Shown: positions 9,400 to 19,889 of the stretch, one piece after another
Layout: each line of letters opens with the position of its first letter
Numbering within the stretch: position 1 is the stretch's first letter
Assembly: GCF_011290365.1 (NCBI RefSeq)
Contig: NZ_CP049786.1
Span: 4,092,001 to 4,156,000, forward strand
From: Leclercia sp. 29361
GTDB taxonomy: Bacteria > Pseudomonadota > Gammaproteobacteria > Enterobacterales > Enterobacteriaceae
Length of the DNA stretch: 64,000 nt
Reading direction: 5' to 3'
The notes under the pieces: generated by a model
What the model was told of the DNA's origin: nothing
Seen by the model: the letters and a program-made list of their open reading frames with translations, nothing else
The model's database searches: none
Made by a program: the position numbers and the translations under genes

Positions 9400-10112
9400 A
9401 AAGCACCCGTCATCAGGATCTTATCCGCCTGCTGTCGGCGTCTGACTGGCTGACGACGGATGCGCTTGCCGCGGAGCTTAACGTCAGCAAAGAGACGATT
9501 CGTCGCGATCTGAAACAACTTCAGCAGCAGGGCAAGATCGTGCGCCATCATGGGCGGGCGCGAGCGATCCACCCGGATCACCGCGACGGCGGGGAACCCT
9601 TTGGCGCGCGGCTGAAAAGCCATTACGCCGATAAAGCCGACATTGCCCGCCACGCCCTCGACTGGATCAGCGAGGGAATGACCCTCGCCCTGGATGCCAG
9701 CTCAACCTGCTTTCATCTGGCTCGACAGCTGCCGGATATCGCCCTGACGGTGTTTACCAACAGCCTGCCGATCTGCCATGAAATGGCGAAGCGCGAACGC
9801 ATCACCCTGATCTGTTCGGGCGGGACGCTGGAGCGCAAATATCGTTGCTATGTGAATCCGGCCCTGGTGACGCAGCTGAAGGCGCTGGAGATCGACCTGT
9901 TTATTTTCTCTTGCGAAGGGGTGGATGAGCAGGGGGTGATGTGGGATCCCACCCCGCACAGCGCCGGGTTTAAATCGCAGCTGCTCAGCCGCGCCAGCCA
10001 GTCGCTGCTGCTGATCGACAGGAGCAAGTTTCAGCGTTCCAGCGAAGTGAAAATAGGCCACCTGTCACAGGTGACCCAATTGATCAGCGACGTACAGCTC
10101 GCCCGCCGCTAG
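9396..10112 (+). CDS. DeoR-family transcriptional regulator
   Basis: 238-aa regulator with an N-terminal winged helix-turn-helix ([20 protein letters not shown], residues about 23-42) and a C-terminal DeoR sensor domain of the sugar-phosphate-binding type ([33 protein letters not shown]). DeoR regulators usually repress carbohydrate operons and are released by a phosphorylated sugar. The ATG overlaps the stop of the diguanylate cyclase gene, an unusual operon partner. Its target is not apparent from the neighbours. It ends 4 bases into the convergent chemoreceptor gene. Confidence 0.88.
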   Translation: MKSTRHQDLIRLLSASDWLTTDALAAELNVSKETIRRDLKQLQQQGKIVRHHGRARAIHPDHRDGGEPFGARLKSHYADKADIARHALDWISEGMTLALDASSTCFHLARQLPDIALTVFTNSLPICHEMAKRERITLICSGGTLERKYRCYVNPALVTQLKALEIDLFIFSCEGVDEQGVMWDPTPHSAGFKSQLLSRASQSLLLIDRSKFQRSSEVKIGHLSQVTQLISDVQLARR

Positions 10113-11656
10113 CTCGCCAGACGGAACTTCTGCACCGAGCGTTGCAGCTCCTCGGTCTGACGCTCCAGGGCGGAGGCCGCAGCTGACACCTGCTCCACCA
10201 GGGAGGCGTTCTGCTGGGTCACACCGTCCATCTGGGTGATGGCCACTCCCACCTGCGAAATGCCTTTGCTCTGCTCTTCCGAGGCGGCGGCAATCTGCTT
10301 CATGATGGTGGTCACGCCGGTAATATCCCGCAGCACCGCCTCCATGGTGGTGCCGGTATCGTTCACCAGCCGGGCCCCTTCCGCCACGCGGGAGACGGAG
10401 TCGGCGATCAGCCCTTCGATCTCTTTTGCCGCACTGGCGCTACGGCTGGCGAGATTACGCACCTCCCCCGCCACCACCGCAAAGCCACGCCCCTGCTCGC
10501 CCGCCCGGGCCGCTTCCACTGCCGCGTTGAGGGCCAGAATATTGGTCTGGAAGGCGATGCTGTTAATGACGCTGGTGATCTCCGCGATTTTCTTCGAGCT
10601 GACGGAGATCCCGGTCATGGTGTTGACCACGTTCTCCACCAGCACCCCGCCGCGGCTGGCGGTGACTGAGGCTACATCCGCCAGCTCGCTGGCCTGACGA
10701 GCGTTGTCGGCATTCAGCTTCACCGTGGCGGTGAGCTGCTCCATGCTGGCCGCCGTCTCTTCCAGGGCGGCTGCCTGCTCTTCGGTACGCGACGAGAGAT
10801 CGTTATTACCGGTGGAGATCTCCGTGGCACCGCGCCAGATATTCTCGCTGCCGGCGCGGATGGTGCTTACCGCTTCGCGCAGGCTGTCCTGCATCGTCGT
10901 CAGCAGCGGTACCAGCTGGCCCACGCAGTTACGGCCAAAGGGAACGATCGGCTGGCTGAGATCGCCCTGCGCAATCTGACGAAAGTGATGGCGGATCTGA
11001 TCCAGGGGTTTCACCAGCATCGCGACCAGGTAGCGATCGGCGAACAGCAGGATCAGCAGGCCTATAATCGTTGCGGTGATGATCACCGTGCGGGTGGTGC
11101 TGGTCATGCCGTCCACCGTCACGCGGGTGCTGTCGAGAATGCTGTCGGCGGCTTTATTGAACTGCCCGGCACTTTCGCCAAAGGCGCGGCTCAGCGGCGG
11201 GGTAACGTTGTTCGCCTGCTGACGATAAGCGTCGAGATTGCCCTGCTGTGCCAGCTGGAACTGGGGCTTTACGCCGTTCTCCAGCAGCGCCTGCCAGTTG
11301 GCAATCACCTGGGAGGAGATCTGCGCATCCATCGGCCCCGGAGACATGGCTTTCATCTCATCGAGCTTGCTGCTCATCGTCTCCAGCGCCTGCTGTACGG
11401 CGGTGAGATCTGCCGTACCACCTGCCGCCTGCACATCCATCGCCCGGGTCAGGCGGGTGACGAAGCGGAAGTACTGATCGTTACCCTGGCTAAGCACCGT
11501 CATCTGTTTGACCAGCTGGCGATCAACCTCATTGCCATCAGCCACGCGTGAAAGTGCCCATGAGCTGTAGAGCCCGGCTGCCGCCCACATTAAACAGAAA
11601 ATCCCCAGAATCGTCAGCATGACGAACCGGATAGTGAAATTACGAAACACGTGCAT
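10109..11656 (-). CDS. Methyl-accepting chemotaxis protein
   Basis: 515-aa inner-membrane chemoreceptor. It has a first membrane helix ([19 protein letters not shown]), a periplasmic four-helix ligand domain (about 40-190), a second helix ([16 protein letters not shown]), a HAMP domain and the conserved cytoplasmic signalling domain with the hairpin tip around [20 protein letters not shown]. Methylation segments flank it ([20 protein letters not shown]). The C-terminus ends FRLAS and lacks the NWETF-type pentapeptide that tethers CheR/CheB, so it is a low-abundance type receptor. The ligand is unknown. A sigma-28-like promoter lies upstream. Confidence 0.93.
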   Translation of the reverse strand: MHVFRNFTIRFVMLTILGIFCLMWAAAGLYSSWALSRVADGNEVDRQLVKQMTVLSQGNDQYFRFVTRLTRAMDVQAAGGTADLTAVQQALETMSSKLDEMKAMSPGPMDAQISSQVIANWQALLENGVKPQFQLAQQGNLDAYRQQANNVTPPLSRAFGESAGQFNKAADSILDSTRVTVDGMTSTTRTVIITATIIGLLILLFADRYLVAMLVKPLDQIRHHFRQIAQGDLSQPIVPFGRNCVGQLVPLLTTMQDSLREAVSTIRAGSENIWRGATEISTGNNDLSSRTEEQAAALEETAASMEQLTATVKLNADNARQASELADVASVTASRGGVLVENVVNTMTGISVSSKKIAEITSVINSIAFQTNILALNAAVEAARAGEQGRGFAVVAGEVRNLASRSASAAKEIEGLIADSVSRVAEGARLVNDTGTTMEAVLRDITGVTTIMKQIAAASEEQSKGISQVGVAITQMDGVTQQNASLVEQVSAAASALERQTEELQRSVQKFRLAS

Positions 11657-11710
11657 AGTTATTTCCTTGCCATGGGGGAGATATCGCCTGGAGGGCGAGT
11701 ATTACCCTCG

Positions 11711-11737
11711 TTATCGGCAATAAAATGCAAAGCAATA
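11711..11737 (-). promoter_or_regulatory. Sigma-28 (FliA) type promoter for the chemoreceptor
   Basis: On the minus strand the -10 element GCCGATAA (11711-11718) matches the FliA consensus exactly. Eleven bases upstream lies TATTGCTT (11730-11737), which shares 5 of 8 positions with the -35 consensus TAAAGTTT. The promoter is about 55 bases before the start codon, and chemoreceptor genes are standard FliA targets. Confidence 0.75.
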
Positions 11738-12161
11738 CCTTTTATCGGTTAATTTTATAAACCTTTTCATTTCTGTTTACCGGACCGGGAAATGATAATC
11801 ACGCTGGGGCAAATACCCCTTCAAATAACGTGTTATTAGATTTCATACAATTTACAAATGTAAATCACATTCTCCATTCATTACCCTCATAATTCTAAAG
11901 GATTAGGCCTCTTTTTTTTATCAACAAGGAATGTTCCTTTTTCTACAAGAAAAGTCTTACTTTTAGTGCGTTAATAAAACTGCAACATTCATAAAATGAA
12001 TGTATTTAAAAAAACCAATTAGCACCCTTTATTAAAATGACCATTTAATCGCTTGATATCACTTCAAATTTCATTACACCCTTTTCCCTTGGGAAAGTTC
12101 TTAATTACGCAAATTTCATTTAAAAAGAGCTCACTTTGATCCGGTTATATGAGATGAAAAA
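11738..12161. other. AT-rich intergenic region between chemoreceptor and autotransporter
   Basis: This stretch of over 400 bases is much richer in A and T than its neighbours and holds no convincing gene. It must contain the promoter of the plus-strand autotransporter. Its AT-richness would suit silencing by a nucleoid protein such as H-NS, but no specific site is claimed. Confidence 0.5.
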
Positions 12162-14756
12162 ATGCGTATTTCAATGAAAAGGACCTTGTTGTCACAATGT
12201 GTATTACTGTCACTTGCGTCGTTTGCTGCTCAGGCAGGTGCTACCGATGCCCCCGCTTGCCAGAGTGGTGACACCACCCAGACCTGCGGCCTGTCAGAAT
12301 ATAAAGACGGCAGTTTCTATCAGGACCCGGGCGTCACAGATGCGGTGATGGCGAATGAAACGGCGTCCAATATTTATATGGATGGCCACCGTGAAGCGGG
12401 GGATACGCAGACCCTGACCGTTACAGGCTCTGACATGTCAGGTCATTATATTCAGGGAAGCAATGGCGGTACGGTGAATATTAACGTCACCAACAATGCC
12501 AAAGTGGATATGATCGAAGCAGGTTCTGCACTTAAGACCACCAACACCACCATCAACGTCAATGACTCCACCCTCAACGGCCAGAACAGCGACGGAACCT
12601 ATCAGCGAGACAAAGATTATATGATGGGGGCCGCCATCTATCTCGATCCGCTCGATGCGGGCTACCACGATGTGAACATCAGCAACGGCAGCGCCCTGCA
12701 TGGCAGTATTATCAGCGCTGGCCAGGGTACCCAAACTATCGCCATGAGCGACAGCATCATGGATAACGGTGGCATCTACGTCGGTAGCGACAAATCAGAT
12801 ACCTCCCTTACCCTGACTAACGCCAGCGTGGATGCGACCAACAGCCAGGTGGCGCAAAATCTCGATACCATCGTTGAAAGCCTGAGTCAGTACAAACCTT
12901 TCCAGGATATCAACGTCGATGCCTTTAGCGATCTGGCCGTGGCCCTGTATGGCACCACTCAGGATACGCTGGCACTGAATAACAGCACCGTGACCGGCGA
13001 CATCGGCGTCATTAACGAAAAAGGCCAGACCGACCTGTCCTTCACCAATAACAGCGTCGTGAACGGCAACGTTACGCTGAGCGGTAACTCCACCAATACC
13101 CTTCTGGTGGATAACAGCACCATCAATGGCGATCTGAACGCCAGCCAGAACAGCGGCGATACCACCGTCACCCTGCAAAACGGTGCCAACGTTGACGGCA
13201 ATATTACGACCGGCGCAGGCAATGACACCGTGGTCCTGGTGAATGATTCCCATGTCACCGGCAATGTTACCGGCGGGGACGGCACCGATACCCTGTCGAT
13301 GGATGCAGGCAGCTCTATTTCCGGGCAAATTAATCAGTTTGAAACCGTAAATACCACCAGCGACAACAGTATCACCCTCGACACCATTAATGATTCCACC
13401 ACCTGGAGTCTGCAGAACGGCTCTACCCTGACCGCCGCCACGACCGGCAGCAATGCCGAAGTGAACATGAGCACCGACAGCAGGGTTAACTTCGGCCAAA
13501 TCACCGGCTCCCGTAACGCTGTAGTGGTCAATAACATCACCGCTTCGGCGATCAATCAGCAAAACATCGTGCTGGGAACCTTTACCACCACGACGGCAAC
13601 CACCACGCCGCAAACGGCCGCCAATGCGACCTTCAGCAACGGTCAGCAGCAGGTTGAAAACCGCAGCGCAGCCTACAACTACAACAATGACCTGAGCATC
13701 GTGGCCGCTGATACGGCGCCGCAGAGCCTGCTCACCGCTGATAGTAGCCAGAACTGGAATATTGTCTTTAGCAGCTCACGCGGCGCACTGGCCAGCGATG
13801 TCCAGGGGATGATTGCCGGGCTGGATGCGGCCGAACAGGCAGGACATCAGGTCACCGATGACATCACCAGCCATCTGGATCGCCTGCACTTTGCTGGCCT
13901 GATGGGCGATCGGCAGGAAGGGGCTCAGCTGTGGGGCGATTTCCTCTATCAGAACGGTAACTTCAGCAACGATGTGGATTACAAGAGCATCACTCAGGGC
14001 GCGCAGGGCGGCGTTGACTGGACGGCTTACCTCGCTAACGGGGACAGTCTGACCGGAGGCGTGGCGCTGGCCTGGACCCGCAGCCGCGTTGAAGATACCG
14101 ACAACGGCCCGGACAGCTTCAAGGACACCGTCTATGGTAACTACTACAGCCTGTACGGCGGCTGGCAGCAGGCGCTGAACGGTCGTCAGTGGGGAATGTT
14201 CGCCGACGCCAGCTTCAGCTATGGCGATATGCGCTACTCCCTCTCCGCCCACAACGTCACCGGCGACACCAGCGGCATGACCGAAGCGCTGCACGGCTCC
14301 ACAGACGGTAGCCTGTATATGGCCCAGGCCCGTACCGGGGTGAACGTACTGCTGCCGGGCGAAACCGTGCTGCAACCGTACGCCATTCTCGGCTGGGATC
14401 AGACCAAAGCTAACGGCTTCTCCGACAGAGAAGTGACCTTTGCTGACAGCCAGGTCTCTTCCTGGAACGGCGGCGCGGGTCTGCGTCTGACCACCACCCT
14501 GACCGATCTGAACAAAAACGTGGCGATCATGCCGTGGCTGGATGTCCGCGTGCAGAAAGAGTTCAGCGATGATACCGATATCCAGGCAGCGGATTATCAC
14601 AACACTGAAGGTCATAACAACAGCATGGGAATGTTTGGTGCGGGCGTGAATGCCACTATCGCGCACAACTTCTCGGTGAATACCGGCATTTACTATGGCA
14701 CAGGCGATGTCGATAACGACGCCAGTGTTCAGGCAGGTATGAGCTACAGCTTCTGA
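12162..14756 (+). CDS. Autotransporter with beta-helical repeat passenger and C-terminal barrel
   Basis: 864-aa type V secreted surface protein. It has a Sec signal peptide (MKRTLLSQCVLLSLASFAAQ, ending near AQA), a passenger domain of about residues 30-560 built from Asn/Thr/Asp-rich repeats (for example NNSTVTGDIGVINEKG, NNSVVNGNVTLSG, DNSTINGDLNAS) that suggest a parallel beta-helix, and a C-terminal beta-barrel from about 580 to the terminal Phe (GMSYSF). The barrel opening LWGDFLYQNGNF is typical. The start could be 12162 or 12174; MKRTLL at 12174 gives the tighter signal peptide. No protease motif is visible, so adhesion or aggregation is the likeliest role. A terminator follows. Confidence 0.88.
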   Translation: MRISMKRTLLSQCVLLSLASFAAQAGATDAPACQSGDTTQTCGLSEYKDGSFYQDPGVTDAVMANETASNIYMDGHREAGDTQTLTVTGSDMSGHYIQGSNGGTVNINVTNNAKVDMIEAGSALKTTNTTINVNDSTLNGQNSDGTYQRDKDYMMGAAIYLDPLDAGYHDVNISNGSALHGSIISAGQGTQTIAMSDSIMDNGGIYVGSDKSDTSLTLTNASVDATNSQVAQNLDTIVESLSQYKPFQDINVDAFSDLAVALYGTTQDTLALNNSTVTGDIGVINEKGQTDLSFTNNSVVNGNVTLSGNSTNTLLVDNSTINGDLNASQNSGDTTVTLQNGANVDGNITTGAGNDTVVLVNDSHVTGNVTGGDGTDTLSMDAGSSISGQINQFETVNTTSDNSITLDTINDSTTWSLQNGSTLTAATTGSNAEVNMSTDSRVNFGQITGSRNAVVVNNITASAINQQNIVLGTFTTTTATTTPQTAANATFSNGQQQVENRSAAYNYNNDLSIVAADTAPQSLLTADSSQNWNIVFSSSRGALASDVQGMIAGLDAAEQAGHQVTDDITSHLDRLHFAGLMGDRQEGAQLWGDFLYQNGNFSNDVDYKSITQGAQGGVDWTAYLANGDSLTGGVALAWTRSRVEDTDNGPDSFKDTVYGNYYSLYGGWQQALNGRQWGMFADASFSYGDMRYSLSAHNVTGDTSGMTEALHGSTDGSLYMAQARTGVNVLLPGETVLQPYAILGWDQTKANGFSDREVTFADSQVSSWNGGAGLRLTTTLTDLNKNVAIMPWLDVRVQKEFSDDTDIQAADYHNTEGHNNSMGMFGAGVNATIAHNFSVNTGIYYGTGDVDNDASVQAGMSYSF

Positions 14757-14767
14757 TGACCACGCCT

Positions 14768-14797
14768 GCCCGGCAGCCTGAGGCTGCCGGGCATTTT
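14768..14797 (+). terminator. Rho-independent terminator of the autotransporter gene
   Basis: GCCCGGCAGCC and GGCTGCCGGGC arms around a TGA loop are followed by ATTTTTG, 11 bases after the autotransporter stop. The convergent yghX gene ends beside it. Confidence 0.88.
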
Positions 14798-14799
14798 TG

Positions 14800-15687
14800 T
14801 TAGCTCAAATACTTCTCAAACCATCCCAGGGTTCGTTTCCAGGCTAATTCGGCAGCGGGTTCGTCGTAACGCGGGGTCGAATCGTTGTGGAACCCGTGGT
14901 TTACGCCAGGGTAGATCCAGGCCTCATACACCTTGCCGTTCGCTTTCAACGCGGCTTCATAGGCAGGCCATCCCTCGTTAACATTCTTGTCGTTTTCCGC
15001 ATAGTGCAGCAGCAACGGTGCCTTAATTTTGGCGACGTCGGCGGTCGGAGCCTGTCGGCCATAAAACGGCACGGCGCACGCCAGCTCTGGCCAGGCCACC
15101 GCCGCGGCGTTAGAGACCCCACCGCCATAGCAGAAGCCGGTGATCCCCACCTTGCCCGTGGCGTCCGGGTGTTTCTGCATAAACCCGACCGCGGCAAAGA
15201 AGTCGTTCATCAGCTTCGTTGGATCGACCTTCTGCTGCAGGACTTTCCCCTCCTCATCGTTGCCGGGATACCCTCCCACCGAGCTTAAGCCATCCGGCGC
15301 CAGGGCGATGTATCCTGCTTTCGCCACCCGACGCGCCACATCCTCGATGTAAGGGTTGAGGCCGCGGTTTTCGTGCACCACCACCACCGCCGGGACTTTG
15401 CCGGTAGCGTGGGCGGGTTTCACCAGATAGCCGCGCACCTGACCATGACCGTCTGGCGAAGGATAGGTGATGTATTCAGGCAGAATATCGGGATCGGTGA
15501 ACTTCACCTGCTCGGCGAGGGCGTAATTCGGCTTGAGCATATTGAACAGTGCCAGCGCCGTCACGCCGCCGACGGCATAGCGGGCAGCCAGATTGAGGAA
15601 CTCACGTTTGTTGATTTTGCCGTGAGCGTAATAATCGTAGTAGTCGAGCAATTCCTGAGGAAAGTCTTTGGCGGTCATACGCGTCAT
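14800..15687 (-). CDS. yghX: Dienelactone hydrolase-family protein YghX
   Basis: 295-aa alpha/beta hydrolase. The N-terminus (MTRMTAKDFPQELLDYYDYY) carries a twin-helix start and a hydrophobic stretch (YAVGGVTALALFNML). The hydrolase core shows the nucleophile motif GFCYGGG (Cys as in dienelactone hydrolases), an Asp in HYAENDKNV and the His in PGVNHGFHND. The start at 15687 has GGAGAT about 7 bases upstream. In E. coli K-12 yghX is annotated as a pseudogene, whereas here the frame is intact. It is divergent from gpr. The substrate is unknown. Confidence 0.88.
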   Translation of the reverse strand: MTRMTAKDFPQELLDYYDYYAHGKINKREFLNLAARYAVGGVTALALFNMLKPNYALAEQVKFTDPDILPEYITYPSPDGHGQVRGYLVKPAHATGKVPAVVVVHENRGLNPYIEDVARRVAKAGYIALAPDGLSSVGGYPGNDEEGKVLQQKVDPTKLMNDFFAAVGFMQKHPDATGKVGITGFCYGGGVSNAAAVAWPELACAVPFYGRQAPTADVAKIKAPLLLHYAENDKNVNEGWPAYEAALKANGKVYEAWIYPGVNHGFHNDSTPRYDEPAAELAWKRTLGWFEKYLS

Positions 15688-15770
15688 CGCATATCTCCAT
15701 GAATTGTGCACTGAGTAAGGTTAGAATAGAAACGCTGTTTCGAAAATCAAAAACCTTGAAAGGAGACATC

Positions 15771-16811
15771 ATGCCCTGGAACGCTTCCCCTGAACGCTAC
15801 GAGAATATGCAGTACCGGTACTGTGGAAAAAGCGGCCTGCGTTTACCCGCCCTGTCGCTCGGTTTGTGGCACAGCTTTGGCCACGTTCACGCCCTCGACT
15901 CGCAGCGCGCCCTGCTGCGAAAAGCCTTTGACTGCGGCATCACCCACTTTGATCTCGCCAATAACTATGGCCCACCGGCGGGCAGTGCGGAGGAAAATTT
16001 TGGCCGCCTGCTGCGGGATGATTTCGCGGCGTATCGCGACGAGCTGATTATCTCCACTAAAGCGGGCTATGACATGTGGCCGGGCCCGTACGGTGCGGGC
16101 GGTTCGCGCAAGTATCTGCTCGCCAGTCTCGACCAGAGCCTGAAGCGGATGGGGCTGGAGTATGTGGATATCTTCTACTCGCACCGGGTAGATGAAAATA
16201 CGCCGATGGAAGAGACCGCCTCGGCGCTGGCGCAGGCGGTGCAGAGCGGGAAGGCGCTGTACGTTGGCATCTCATCTTATTCTCCGGAACGCACCCAGAA
16301 AATGGCGGAGCTGCTGCGCGAGTGGAAGATCCCCCTGCTTATCCATCAGCCTTCCTACAATCTGCTTAACCGCTGGGTAGACAAGAGCGGCCTGCTGGAT
16401 ATCCTGGCCGCCAACGGCACCGGCTGTATCGCCTTTACGCCGCTGGCGCAGGGCCTGCTGACCGGCAAATACCTGAACGGCATTCCTGACGGCTCCCGCA
16501 TGCAGCGCGAAGGCAAAAAGGCGCGCGGCCTGACCGAAAACATGCTGACCGAGGCCAACCTCAACAGCCTGCGCTTGCTGAACGAAATGGCGCAGGCGCG
16601 CGGTCAGACGATGGCGCAGATGGCCCTGAGCTGGCTGCTGAAAGACGATCGCGTGACGTCAGTATTGATTGGTGCCAGCCGGACAGAGCAGCTGGAGGAG
16701 AACGTGCAGGCGTTGAATAATCTGCGCTTTAGCGAGGATGAGCTGCAGCGGATCGATCAGCATGTGGCTGACGGGCAGCTCAATCTGTGGCAGGCGTCGT
16801 CAGATAAGTAG
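15771..16811 (+). CDS. gpr: L-glyceraldehyde 3-phosphate reductase / aldo-keto reductase (YghZ)
   Basis: 346-aa NADPH-dependent aldo-keto reductase of the AKR14 group, the length of E. coli YghZ. The catalytic tetrad is visible: Asp in THFDLANNYG with Tyr in the same motif, Lys in STKAGYDMWPG and His in DIFYSHRVDE. C-terminal IGASRTEQLEENVQAL is the NADP-binding signature. The protein reduces L-glyceraldehyde 3-phosphate and detoxifies methylglyoxal. An AAGGAGAC ribosome-binding site precedes the ATG at 15771, so the start 72 bases upstream is unlikely. Confidence 0.94.
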   Translation: MPWNASPERYENMQYRYCGKSGLRLPALSLGLWHSFGHVHALDSQRALLRKAFDCGITHFDLANNYGPPAGSAEENFGRLLRDDFAAYRDELIISTKAGYDMWPGPYGAGGSRKYLLASLDQSLKRMGLEYVDIFYSHRVDENTPMEETASALAQAVQSGKALYVGISSYSPERTQKMAELLREWKIPLLIHQPSYNLLNRWVDKSGLLDILAANGTGCIAFTPLAQGLLTGKYLNGIPDGSRMQREGKKARGLTENMLTEANLNSLRLLNEMAQARGQTMAQMALSWLLKDDRVTSVLIGASRTEQLEENVQALNNLRFSEDELQRIDQHVADGQLNLWQASSDK

Positions 16812-16817
16812 TTAAAT

Positions 16818-16850
16818 GCCGGGTGGCGCTGCGCTTACCCGGCTTTTTTA
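16818..16850 (+). terminator. REP-like terminator hairpin after gpr
   Basis: GCCGGGTGGCGC and GCGCTTACCCGGC arms are followed by TTTTTTA between the convergent gpr and yqhA genes. It combines REP-like sequence with a terminator tail. Confidence 0.75.
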
Positions 16851-17420
<570 letters not shown>

Positions 17421-17912
17421 CTATACCTGCTCCGGCTTAACCTCAGGCCGCTGATACTCCGGCCACACCAGCACCACCAGCGCCGGATAGGCCTCCAGGC
17501 TGAACTCACGAAAACACTGGCGCAGGTTCATCACCTCCAGATCGGAATGCGACACTTTCTCACCATTCAGGCAGCGCTTCTTGATATTGTCGTAATATTT
17601 GTACACCGCCGAGTTGAGATCGCTGCAACGACGCTGCGCATCAAAAAGGTCAGGCGTACTATTTATTTCCACCATATTCATTCGTTTAATTGTGGCATGG
17701 AGGAAATCAATATATTCATGATTAACACGCCAGTACCAGACCGGCGTAATCGCATTCATTAACACAGAAAAATGGTCTTCGCCCTCTTCTTTTGACATCC
17801 GTTCTGGCTGCGCATTATCCGCTTCGCTACTTTTATTGAACTCGCGCATCAATAAAAGAACCACGGCAGTAAGCAATAACAAAGTAATGACAGTATAAAA
17901 AATGCTGTTCAT
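17421..17912 (-). CDS. Hypothetical single-pass membrane protein
   Basis: I do not recognise this 163-aa protein. It has an N-terminal membrane anchor (FYTVITLLLLTAVVLLLM) and a polar C-terminal domain that would face the cytoplasm or periplasm, with RMNMVEINSTPDLFDAQRRC and LNLRQCFREF-like helices. GGAG lies 9 bases before the ATG at 17912. It is divergent from the two small genes at 18018-18867, and all three are missing from the standard yqhA-yghA arrangement. They probably arrived together as a small accessory insertion. Confidence 0.6.
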   Translation of the reverse strand: MNSIFYTVITLLLLTAVVLLLMREFNKSSEADNAQPERMSKEEGEDHFSVLMNAITPVWYWRVNHEYIDFLHATIKRMNMVEINSTPDLFDAQRRCSDLNSAVYKYYDNIKKRCLNGEKVSHSDLEVMNLRQCFREFSLEAYPALVVLVWPEYQRPEVKPEQV

Positions 17913-18017
17913 ATAGGCAGGCTCCATTTTTTTTGATTTTAAATTTGCCTCATGTTATTGTCAACGAATCTCACACTCCAGACAAGCCCACCCCGTTGAA
18001 ATTAAAGGAAATATAAA

Positions 18018-18422
18018 ATGTTGCCCGACAATCTGGTCCCGGCTAAGTTTCACATTTCTACCGTGGAACCGAAACCACCAGAAGCAGAAAGCAATGCAAA
18101 TTTCACTAAGGGGAAAAGAACACTCGCTGATTACGAGCCTGATATATTAATTGGTGTTACCCGTACCGGTAACTCCCGCAATATGTTGCTCGAAGAGCAC
18201 GACCGCCATATAAAGGACCGGTTATTCCGGGTGGTTAAAATCGAGGTGTTCGCCCGCCTGCTCAATGACCTGCAAGCGGAAGGGGAAATAGATGCCCAGG
18301 CACTAAGTCAAATATTGTCGGAAAAAACCGCTGAGATAAACGAAGCCGGTAATGATATCTGGCTGAATCTAATTACCTGTGAAAAAAACACGCCCATTTT
18401 TTATAAGCTAGAGGATGAATAA
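18018..18422 (+). CDS. Hypothetical protein, accessory gene pair member 1
   Basis: 134-aa soluble protein that I do not recognise. AAAGGAAATATAAA precedes the ATG, giving a good ribosome-binding site. The second half is helical (RLLNDLQAEGEIDAQALSQI). The stop overlaps the next gene by 8 bases, so the two are translated together. The coding sequence is more AT-rich than the flanking backbone, in keeping with transfer. No functional claim is justified. Confidence 0.65.
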   Translation: MLPDNLVPAKFHISTVEPKPPEAESNANFTKGKRTLADYEPDILIGVTRTGNSRNMLLEEHDRHIKDRLFRVVKIEVFARLLNDLQAEGEIDAQALSQILSEKTAEINEAGNDIWLNLITCEKNTPIFYKLEDE

Positions 18423-18867
18423 CGTGAAGGATGTTGATAACAACAACGTTTATTTAGCTTTAGATGATAAAAAGAGCGATGAATTTATCTTAGAGCAAAA
18501 TCTGGCTGCGCTGAAAGAGATTAAAAACGCTGAAATACAACGTATTGCCAAAGAATTGCTCTCGATTCCGGCAGGTCTGGTACGGCTGAAATGGCAGAAC
18601 CGCCGTGAAATTTATCCGTTACAGGTTAAAGAAGAGATCTACGGTGCGGCAATTAATGCCATTATGCAGCAGCGGCCAGACTTAAAAGAGAAAATACTGG
18701 CCCGGCTGGAAACCAACTATCAGTATTTGCGGGCCCGTGAAACCGCCACCCTGCGCGTTACCCGTAAACTGGCCGATGAAGGCTATCGTACCACCAGCGT
18801 GACCACCGTTGCGCTGAATGAAGACGTACTCGCCGCGAAAACGACACCCCCTGCGCAAAAGCCGTAA
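18415..18867 (+). CDS. Hypothetical protein, accessory gene pair member 2
   Basis: 150-aa soluble, mostly helical protein (EQNLAALKEIKNAEIQRIAK; REIYPLQVKEEIYGAAINAI). I do not recognise the family. It overlaps the previous gene by 8 bases and is very likely its functional partner. A 119-base gap separates it from yghA. The pair and the divergent membrane-anchored gene at 17421-17912 could be a small module, but nothing in the sequence defines its activity. Confidence 0.65.
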   Translation: MNNVKDVDNNNVYLALDDKKSDEFILEQNLAALKEIKNAEIQRIAKELLSIPAGLVRLKWQNRREIYPLQVKEEIYGAAINAIMQQRPDLKEKILARLETNYQYLRARETATLRVTRKLADEGYRTTSVTTVALNEDVLAAKTTPPAQKP

Positions 18868-18986
18868 CCCCCAGCGCGTCCCGCTCCGCCTGTTGCTATT
18901 GGTTTAAGGATTATCCTGAATGATCCTCACTTCCCGGTTGATTCTTCTAAGCTTAAAGCCTGATCACCCACTCAAGGAGAACCTCA

Positions 18987-19883
18987 ATGGCAAATTCCCA
19001 GAGCAAAATTCAGGACCCAACCACCCAGTACTACACTGGCGAATTCCCGAAGCAAAAACAGCCCATCCCCGGGGTGCAGAGCAAGATGGATCCGGTCCCG
19101 GATTGCGGCGAGAAAAGCTACAAAGGCAGCGGCAGACTACAGGATCGTAAGGCACTGGTGACAGGGGGCGACTCCGGTATTGGACGCGCTGCCGCCATCG
19201 CTTACGCGCGTGAAGGCGCAGACGTTGCGATTAACTATCTGCCTGCCGAAGAAGAAGATGCGCAGCAGGTTAAGCAGCTGATTGAAGAAGCCGGACGCAA
19301 AGCGGTACTGATCCCCGGCGACCTGAGCGATGAAAAATTTGCCCGTTCGCTGGTGCATAAAGCCCATCAGGAACTCGGTGGACTGGATGTGCTGGCGCTG
19401 GTGGCCGGTAAGCAGGTGGCAGTCGAGAATATTGCTGATATTACAACGGAGCAGTTTACACAGACCTTTACCGTGAACGTGTTTGCGCTGTTCTGGATAA
19501 CCCAGGAGGCGCTGCCGCTGCTGCCGGCCGGGGCGAGCATCATCACCACCTCGTCGATTCAGGCCTATCAGCCAAGTCCGCACCTGCTGGACTATGCGTC
19601 TACCAAAGCGGCCATCCTTAACTTCAGCCGCGGGCTGGCGAAGCAGGTGGCGGAGAGCGGCGTGCGCGTTAACGTGGTCGCTCCAGGCCCTGTCTGGACG
19701 GCGCTGCAAATTTCCGGCGGTCAGCCGCAGGAGAAGATCCCGCAGTTTGGTCAGCAGACCCCAATGAAGCGCGCAGGGCAGCCTGCGGAGCTGGCACCGG
19801 TGTACGTCTATCTGGCGAGCCAGGAATCAAGCTATGTGACGGCGGAAGTGCACGGCGTATGCGGCGGGGAACATCTGGGGTAG
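18987..19883 (+). CDS. yghA: NADP-dependent aldehyde reductase YghA (SDR family)
   Basis: 298-aa short-chain dehydrogenase. The Rossmann motif is [10 protein letters not shown] and the catalytic YASTK (Tyr and Lys) follows a conserved Ser in TTSSIQAY. The N-terminal extension of about 45 residues ([21 protein letters not shown]) is characteristic of YghA. The E. coli enzyme reduces aldehydes such as methylglyoxal. AAGGAGA precedes the ATG at 18987. With gpr, yqhD and dkgA it gives this chromosomal segment four aldehyde reductases. Confidence 0.93.
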   Translation: MANSQSKIQDPTTQYYTGEFPKQKQPIPGVQSKMDPVPDCGEKSYKGSGRLQDRKALVTGGDSGIGRAAAIAYAREGADVAINYLPAEEEDAQQVKQLIEEAGRKAVLIPGDLSDEKFARSLVHKAHQELGGLDVLALVAGKQVAVENIADITTEQFTQTFTVNVFALFWITQEALPLLPAGASIITTSSIQAYQPSPHLLDYASTKAAILNFSRGLAKQVAESGVRVNVVAPGPVWTALQISGGQPQEKIPQFGQQTPMKRAGQPAELAPVYVYLASQESSYVTAEVHGVCGGEHLG

Positions 19884-19889
19884 TTGTGC

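Noticed and set aside
12795..13613. 272-codon frame antisense to the autotransporter
   Set aside because: A by-product of the repeat-rich passenger coding sequence; no known motif.
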